Positions 59,101-64,000 of a stretch of DNA of 64,000 nucleotides are shown piece by piece. The translations under genes were made by a program, and so were the position numbers. The notes below the pieces were generated by a model. The model saw only the letters and a program-made list of their open reading frames with translations. It was not told the origin of the DNA and ran no database searches. This DNA comes from Apostichopus japonicus. Its lineage: Eukaryota > Echinodermata > Holothuroidea > Aspidochirotida > Stichopodidae. Position 1 is the stretch's first letter. Every line of letters starts with the position of its first letter. The stretch is from the NCBI RefSeq assembly GCF_037975245.1, contig NC_092571.1, positions 15,679,917 to 15,743,916 of the forward strand, in the 5' to 3' direction.

Positions 59101-62100
59101 ACTATCGAACTGGTGACCAAGTCTAGCAGAGACAAGTGAATCACAGATTAAAACTGGCTTATACCAAACCTCTTTTGTTTAGCTTAGTTTAGAGACCTAA
59201 GGATCAGGAAGCCTTACAGTAGCTTATTTGAGACCCTATCCGTGTTAGATCATGAATGAACACCGGTTTATTTCAAGCCTTCTCTTTTCGATAAGCGTTC
59301 AGAGGATAACGAAGGCAGGGGTGTGAATTCGCTCCCATTCCTGCTCCCGAGAACGCCATTTAACGTCCCCATCCGAGGGGACTAGAGTGTATGCCACAGT
59401 GTCTGACCACGTTCTCAAATAATGAGGTAGGCAAAGGCACCCCATTAGACATCACTGCAGTGCAGCCATGACGAACAAAGTTGTTTCAAAACCAAGTGAA
59501 GAACAGAAACAAACCCCTTTTTCCAAGTTTACAAACCAGAAATACCAAATCCACGGAAGACTCCGTACATCACCACTGCACTGCAGCGATTATTGAATAG
59601 GTCAAGAGCAATTTGATCCTGGAAACCTAAGGTTTGTGAGGCGGACACTCTAACCGCTGAACCAAGCCTTTGCTTTCGGTAAAGTATTCTGAGATTTATG
59701 AAGCATATGCATGCAACACTTCAAGTCTCATTCCCGCTCTCAGTGACTATCAAACTGGTTTAATACTGCACACAAAATAGGACAAACTAAAACGAATGAC
59801 AATTGACTTTGTACAGGGTTAATTATCATTCACGGATGACAGCGAATGACAACGAATGACAACGAAGGACGGTGGTGAGAAGAGATAGAATTATTAACGG
59901 AGTGGAGTAAATCATTTTTTTTTTCATAGAAATGTCCAATATAAGGACTCTTCCTGAAATTTTTAGCCATTTCAAGATTATAGTATTGTTAGTTTCTAAC
60001 AATATCGGAAAAATGACGTTAAATTTACCTTTTAAAATCAGACTTACAATTTCGCTTACTATAAGGTGCGTTTGTATCTTGTCCGTACTTTACTAGATCT
60101 GTAAGCCACGCACTTCGCGTCCACTCGGTTTGCGTGGCTTTAATATACCCACTAAGTCTGAACTGTGATATCCGGTTGAAGCAAATGTCTGTGCTGTCAT
60201 TCACTGTCATTCGTTTTAGTCAACGCAATTTTTTAGTGTGTACAACATATTGTCATTCGTTATGTGTAACGCAATTGTCATTCGTTTTAGTAACACCCCA
60301 CAAAATGGCCATTTACTCAAAAACCACCCAGTCCCATTGACCCTGTGCTCATCATTCTGAACCATATAGCTGGTCAGTGAACCTTTCACGAGACGTTTTA
60401 GAAAGTGAAAACAAGATGGCCGTGTCACTCTGGATACAGCCACTAAAACATGAGTTCTGTGATCACGAGGTGAAACAGATAATTGAAGTAACAGTGTGCA
60501 GCTCAGACAGAGAATGGAGCATTTCACCTGTGACATACACGTGATAGTATCATTATTTTCCCTTGTGTGAAATATACACAGTCGCTATAAAACCAAAATC
60601 AAGTTTAGTTTATGCATTGTATAAGGCTCGTTATTTCAATCGCATAAAGCCGCAAGTGTAACACTGGGAGGGGGGGCAAATATTTGTATTGCCACAAAAA
60701 GAGTTTTTTCTAGAACAAAGATTCTGTCTGCAAGATCATTCCCAACCACCGCCCCTTAACATTAGCTATGCCACTGATTAACTTAAGAAGGGTGTGGGAT
60801 GAAAGTTTACCTCTGTGTTTGACATTCTATAGGCAGGTTTATCTTTTTGACAAAGTAAAATGGCAAGATTGCTCTTGTTTGTGAGGAGGTGAGATATGTG
60901 AGGAAAAAGAAAGCAATTTAAGGTTGCATTAAACAGATGCATCGTCAATGCTACACTATAATTGCACATTAGCTATCGGACAAGGGGAGGAATTTCCTCG
61001 CACTGTGTAGAGCAGCCCGCTAGAAATGGCTCTGAGTTTGTACTTTGGGGAATTTATTTAAACAATCAATTGCCTAGAACTGTTGATTTTGTGGAAAAGC
61101 TTAAAACATAGACATTCTCAGATCACTGAAGACAGCTGCTTTGATGATGGGAAGCTATTATTCATTCTTCTCATAGAAATCTATCCTGTTCAAATGCTCT
61201 GACATTTGGATCTAAACTGTCATCAGATATTCAGACAAAAAGGGATAAGTGAGGGAAAAGAAAAAAAATTAATATTGCATTAAACAGATGCATCGCCAAA
61301 TGCTACTATATAATTTGCACATTAGCTATCAGACAAGGGGAGGAATTTCCTTGCACTGTATAGAGCAGACCGTTAAAAATGGCTTTAAAAAAAATACTTT
61401 GTGGAATTTATTTCCTCCACCTGCCCTATCGAAGGGATATTCTGGTACCAGACAATGATACACTTATATGGAAGAGAAATATATTCTACCTAATTCTAAG
61501 TTGAAGATCTTTACTCAACATTTAGTTGTCTGAATTATGATCTTGTCAAAACCATGTTAACCTAATGAGAGGAAGTGGATACGTTCTACAAAAGCTTTAA
61601 TTTTTATATTATAAGATGTTTTGATGATTTTTCCCCGAAATGTGATACATTTTGGTATCTTTGCTTAGTTGTCAATGTTAATTTTTTGCTTTTAGAATTC
61701 ATCATTATCCTGCTTGTTTGTAAGATTAAATATTGTCCTGGATGGACAAATTATTTGTACTTAATAAACAAAAATAAGAAAACAAGGGAAAACTTTTTCG
61801 GCTCAATTGCCATCAGTGAATGAAATTGCTAACTCTTATGTTGCCAGATGCATTCATAAAATTTTACTGAATTCTCAAAAATTCTAAAAATGTGTATCTG
61901 AACGATACAAACTGCAATTATTTGGTTTTGACAAATTTATGGATGCATAAAATTTCCAACAAATTTGCTAAATAATTAATATACTTCAGTCATCGGAATA
62001 CCCCTTTAAGGATGGTGTGAAACAAATGTTTTTCGCTCTACTCACTCCTCGAAGATCCTTTGCAGACACAGCCATCTGTATTAACAGACCTCTGCAAGCT

Positions 62101-63417
62101 CTGTATATGATCTCCGAATTGTCTGTCTCCATGGTGAGAGAAGTCGAACGAATCTTGTTGTCATAAATGCCATATCCCATAAACTTGGGATCCTCAATGG
62201 GGGTGCCTGCTCTTCGAACCTATTTAAGACAGGGGTAAATACAAAGATGTAAAATAGGTTTCAGAGAGCTGAGGTATAAAATATGCTGTTGGCTATGATG
62301 TGACTGGGATGAATTGTTTCAAAACAGGTGCACTGAGGTCGGAGGGAACAACCCCAGCCCACTCCACCCCCCTCCCCAAACCCCAGACTTTCCAACAATT
62401 TATGAGTGTGATCAGCGGCAGTGGGGGAGGGGTCTAGGGGGAGGGGATATCCCCCTCCCTGTTGGAAAAATTTTCATATTTTTGACTGCCAAGATGCAAA
62501 ATAGTGCATTCTTTTTCAGTTTCTCTGAGTAATTTTATATTGAGAATTTCATCATCATCATATATATTATTGAACTCAACAAGCATGAAAATTCTCAACA
62601 AAGACTTTTCTTGAATCGATGAAAGTAATCACTTGCTAACATAATTGAACATTTATATCGGAAATTGAAGCGCACTTCTCAATCTCTAGTACCAACACCT
62701 CTCCACCCGGCGTTTTCCACCACCACCATGGCAAACGCACTACTCTTGTAAGTGTAAGTACTCAAAGTTGCTTTGTGTTGTAGAGGTATGTAGCCTTCTT
62801 AGCATCTTTCAGGACGGTTTTTCGGAGATTGTTTGTGGATTGCGTGTGATAAAGTGCACATAGTGTGTGAGCGTGTGAAGGGCTGGAAATGTGTGTGTCA
62901 CACGCCAAATGCGTGTGAGTTGGAATGTCTGAAACCCCCAACTGTATTATCATATTGAGGGAAGATGATATCACTTTCTTCAGTTACTTGTATGCTATGG
63001 TACATAATTTAAAGGCTAGAAGTGTTCTGCCCACAAATATCAACAACATCAAAAAAAAAGGAATTGGTAACTCATTTTCAAACTTCAGCAAGAATGTAAA
63101 TACTGCCACCCTGAAAGCAACTGTTTCTCTCCAAGACATTTTATTATCAAAATTTAACACTCTTCCTTCTCTGTAAATCACATAAAGGGTCTGGCGAGCC
63201 TTCAAGAAAGTACCTTCTGAAAATTTCGAACATATTTAAAATATTTCATTCCAGAAAAGGTCAAGCAAATTATTATCCAAATTTTTTTTTAGTCAATTGT
63301 TTAATTGAAACCTACCTTCAGCTTTAGCGTGATTGTCCGGCCTACCATCTTCAGCCGTTTCAGTTTTCGATTAACTTCTTCTGAGAGTCGGTGGACAAAC
63401 TGGTATGCATCATTATC
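46992..63417 (-). CDS. REV1: DNA repair protein REV1, C-terminal 1453 residues
   Basis: Eight minus-strand exons with canonical splice sites and matching phases: 63,417-63,316; 62,219-62,046; 56,378-53,196; 52,154-52,048; 50,897-50,741; 50,363-49,949; 48,743-48,641; 47,112-46,992. REV1 inserts dCMP opposite lesions and recruits other translesion polymerases at stalled forks in the nucleus. Seen: end of the little-finger domain (LSEEVNRKLKRL, ITLKLKV, FMGYGIYDN, AKDLRGVGIQ), two ubiquitin-binding motifs (IDPSVLDSLPTAIQSEV and LDQEVLQNLPADILQEV), and the C-terminal domain (FTIEDVKNMMKQWMELF, PLDEDISHVVHFM, HIYGSSLK) that binds REV7 and other polymerases in known REV1. BRCT, palm and fingers lie outside. 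Oddity: a 1061-codon exon between little finger and UBMs, where known animal REV1 proteins have on the order of 100 residues. Confidence 0.93.
47113..48640 (-). other. REV1 last intron
   Basis: Contains the small MITE at 47,279-47,524 and a C-run near 48,510. No exon or RNA gene seen. Confidence 0.6.
47279..47524. mobile_element. Short MITE with ~32-bp inverted ends
   Basis: Left end GATTACGTAATCGACCTGCC followed by ACGGTCGTAAA; the right end is the inverted match with three or four changes, ending GATTACGTAATC at 47,513-47,524. The terminal dodecamer is itself a palindrome. 246 bp, noncoding, target duplication unclear. Confidence 0.7.
48641..48743 (-). CDS. REV1: REV1 exon: C-terminal domain, middle helices
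   Basis: SPLDEDISHVVHFMRSHILD to RAFKR, phase 1 in and phase 2 out. It aligns with DPMEEDILQVVKY and the following helix in human REV1. Confidence 0.9.
48744..49948 (-). other. REV1 intron with SINE
   Basis: C-run and pyrimidine tract near 49,277-49,310; SINE at 49,655-49,908. Otherwise nothing recognised. Confidence 0.6.
49655..49908 (-). mobile_element. tRNA-derived SINE, minus strand
   Basis: On the minus strand: A box TAGCCTAGTGGTTAACGCC, B box GGTTCGATTCC (complement at 49,842-49,852), a ~180-bp body, and a tail of ATAC repeats (ATGT on the plus strand, about 49,657-49,678). Its head lies only 41 bp from the REV1 exon ending at 49,949. Confidence 0.8.
49949..50363 (-). CDS. REV1: REV1 exon: linker and start of C-terminal domain
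   Basis: 138 codons plus one base. A basic patch (FAFKKKKCDRKLK) is followed by an acidic linker and then GGAFTIEDVKNMMKQWMELF, the first helix of the REV1 C-terminal domain. Donor GTAAGT. Confidence 0.9.
50364..50740 (-). other. REV1 short intron
   Basis: Nothing recognised except a C-rich tract near 50,655-50,685. Confidence 0.6.
50741..50897 (-). CDS. REV1: REV1 exon: second ubiquitin-binding motif
   Basis: Begins with the base completing an Arg codon, then KTKHFDPNQ and the UBM LDQEVLQNLPADILQEV. It ends at QSTPI before GTGAGT. Confidence 0.9.
50898..52047 (-). other. REV1 intron with dispersed repeat
   Basis: Holds the repeat at 51,275-51,530, which recurs inverted at 63,695-63,940. 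The open frame at 51,268-51,489 is part of that repeat, not an exon. Confidence 0.6.
51275..51530 (+). repeat. Dispersed repeat, plus copy
   Basis: About 250 bp similar to the reverse complement of 63,695-63,940 ('ggccccaaatatgctagat', 'cctcactgggacattcag', 'ctatactgactacctttaa'). Family not recognised; no terminal inverted repeat seen. Confidence 0.75.
52048..52154 (-). CDS. REV1: REV1 exon: first ubiquitin-binding motif
   Basis: IDPSVLDSLPTAIQSEVLRE matches the UBM pattern with the central Leu-Pro. 35 codons plus two bases, from TTATAG to GTAACA. UBMs bind ubiquitin, for example on modified PCNA. Confidence 0.88.
52155..53195 (-). other. REV1 intron
   Basis: The stretch 52,735-53,000 is GC-richer than its surroundings and may be an inserted element without visible ends. 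No exon fits. Confidence 0.45.
53196..56378 (-). CDS. REV1: REV1 giant exon with eleven 48-residue repeats
   Basis: Acceptor TTCTCCAAG, then VGIQMSRLKPPSS, completing the little-finger motif, and 1061 open codons to NGK with donor GTAAGC. Roughly residues 258-786 of the exon are eleven tandem 48-residue units (NNGSSDHTRRV, GLQYASRAAG, DHSNKAGRDPSNRA). More degenerate 12-residue echoes (NRA/NKA) follow. The flanks are Ser/Lys/Arg-rich. The whole exon lacks hydrophobic cores and reads as a disordered, strongly basic, Asn-rich region. No stop or frameshift occurs in 3.2 kb, which argues for coding constraint. No enzymatic motif was recognised; antisense frames are shadows. Confidence 0.88.
54020..55605 (-). 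repeat. 144-bp coding minisatellite in REV1
   Basis: Eleven units with a 144-bp period (for example CATGAC on the plus strand at 54,141, 54,285 and 54,429). The length is a multiple of three, so copy-number change keeps the frame. Units nearer the REV1 N terminus read VPVKDN, the later ones VAVQNN. Confidence 0.93.
57265..58000. repeat. Tandem ~260-bp repeat with a long G-run
   Basis: Two close copies (about 57,495-57,751 and 57,755-57,998), each ending 'ggtccatcaagc' plus a G-run of more than 20 in the first and 7-8 in the second. A more diverged part copy lies before 57,400. Confidence 0.8.
58055..58225. repeat. Tandem duplication of ~85 bp
   Basis: Two copies of 'ccactgtgtaggctacat...gatggatataggcc' at about 58,062 and 58,147. 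Confidence 0.75.
59560..59690 (-). repeat. tRNA-derived SINE fragment, minus strand
   Basis: The complement reads TGGTTCAGCGGTTAGAGTGT (A-box type) with a decayed B box toward 59,620. Sequence at 59,080-59,400 ('cattcctgctcccgagaacgcc') may be further SINE body. Limits are uncertain. Confidence 0.45.
59786..60291. mobile_element. MITE with perfect 20-bp inverted ends
   Basis: ACTAAAACGAATGACAATTG at 59,786-59,805 and its exact complement at 60,272-60,291. Further ACGAATGACA-like copies sit inside each end (59,840-59,875 and 60,195-60,260). No transposase frame and no clear target duplication. Confidence 0.75.
60890..61390. repeat. Tandem duplication, period ~358 bp
   Basis: 'gcattaaacagatgcatcg' and 'gacaaggggaggaatttcc' occur near 60,926/60,979 and 61,277/61,334. 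Confidence 0.75.
62046..62219 (-). CDS. REV1: REV1 exon: little-finger segment 2
   Basis: 58 codons, VRRAGTPIEDPKFMGYGIYD to SAKDLRG, donor GTGAGT. It matches human REV1 around GGHGICDN and DMRGVGI, and the continuation VGIQ is supplied exactly by the next exon. Confidence 0.93.
62220..63315 (-). other. REV1 intron
   Basis: A G-rich piece at 62,330-62,515 resembles the interior of the MITE at 14,745 ('gggggaggggtcta'). No exon seen. Confidence 0.5.
63316..63417 (-). CDS. REV1: REV1 exon: little-finger segment 1
   Basis: 34 codons, phase 0 to 0, DNDAYQFVHRLSEEVNRKLK through ITLKLK, between CCAATAG and GTAGGT. It corresponds to the 'SLSEEI...GKRLTLKIM' strand-helix region of human REV1. The first exon of the window; earlier exons are beyond 64,000. 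Confidence 0.9.
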
Positions 63418-64000
63418 CTATTGGAAAAGTGAAAATTATCGTTATGATCAGAAAATAATAACTTAGAAAATTCACAAACTAATTTACTCTGGTTATAGGA
63501 GTCAAAGCTAATCACTACTGCAAAATTTTGGCATACTGACATATGCATGAAGCAACCTTGACCTTCAAAAGGGTATTCCAAGGTTAACTTTATGTTTGAT
63601 TTATTGAAAGCGGCATCGGATGAAATTTGTTTGCAGTTCCAATATGTATTACTTTGCGAAAATTATGCTCAATGTTGATAAGGTTTGTACCAAACTTAAA
63701 GGTAGTCAGTATAGGCCCCAAATTATAGCACACTATAATTGCTAGAAGTTTTCAAAAAGTACTTTCTTGGAGGTCTTTACTCTCCAAATTGTTCTCAGAC
63801 ATTTTTAAGGAACACACAAGATAACTGAATGTCCCAGTGAGGAAATTTTCCTGGAAGGTTGTAATAGAAAGAGTTTAAGAATTTTGACCAAAGGTGACCA
63901 TATTTGAGTATCTAGCATATTTGGGGCCAATACAGCATACCTTTAATGCAAACAAGCAGATGTCATGGATGACATTTCCCCCCCCCCAAAAAAAATTCTT
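63418..64000 (-). other. REV1 intron, running off the window
   Basis: No REV1 exon recognised. Most of the right half is the dispersed repeat at 63,695-63,940. Confidence 0.55.
63695..63940 (-). repeat. Dispersed repeat, minus copy
   Basis: Inverted match of 51,275-51,530. Confidence 0.75.

Larger units (their letters stand above)
56379..62045 (-). other. Large REV1 intron (5.7 kb)
   Basis: The exon-to-exon join (GGA then GTTGGC) completes a conserved motif exactly, so no exon is expected inside. Contents are tandem duplications at 57,265-58,000, 58,055-58,215 and 60,890-61,390, SINE-like sequence at 59,560-59,690 and a MITE at 59,786-60,291. Confidence 0.65.

Overview
The window looks like intron-rich, AT-rich, repeat-rich genomic DNA of a marine invertebrate. 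A holothurian (sea cucumber) or related echinoderm is my best guess, because of a tandem pair of secreted fibrinogen-domain genes of the sea-cucumber fibrinogen-like type, an intact Penelope-like retroelement and many hAT/Tc1-like MITEs. The guess is an inference, not a proof.

Region 1 (1-6354) is a Penelope-like element (PLE) array arranged as a large palindrome. A minus-strand copy and a plus-strand copy, both cut off at the 5' side, face away from a poly-A junction at 1959-1968. Each runs through a pseudo-LTR into the head of the next copy. The plus-strand downstream copy is complete and open (896 codons from the ATG: reverse transcriptase plus GIY-YIG nuclease). Three hammerhead-ribozyme-like motifs sit in the tails.

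Region 2 (about 6.8-41 kb) is a tandem segmental duplication carrying two fibrinogen-like genes on the plus strand. Copy A (6.96-11.07 kb) shows only the fibrinogen domain in three exons and has lost a splice-acceptor AG. Copy B (20.98-36.28 kb) can be assembled completely: signal-peptide exon, Thr-rich heptad-repeat linker exon, and three fibrinogen-domain exons, 345 residues with all phases agreeing. A degenerate RING/coiled-coil fragment (19.3-20.0 kb) lies between them. Post-duplication insertions include hAT-type MITEs with perfect 8-bp target duplications, a Tc1-like MITE full of GATATC repeats and a foldback element with a decamer array in only one arm.

Region 3 (about 38.5-46 kb) is satellite and microsatellite territory: a ~385-bp satellite, long (AT)n tracts, a 2-kb array of a 45-bp hairpin-forming unit and another hAT MITE.

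Region 4 (46,992-63,417, minus strand) holds the 3' part of REV1, the translesion-synthesis deoxycytidyl transferase: eight exons covering the end of the little-finger domain, two ubiquitin-binding motifs and the C-terminal polymerase-recruiting domain. A 3183-bp exon is spliced in frame between little finger and UBMs and carries eleven 48-residue tandem repeats. I know of no such insert in REV1 of other animals; this is the most unusual observation of the window. The 5' half of REV1 (BRCT, palm, fingers) lies beyond position 64,000.
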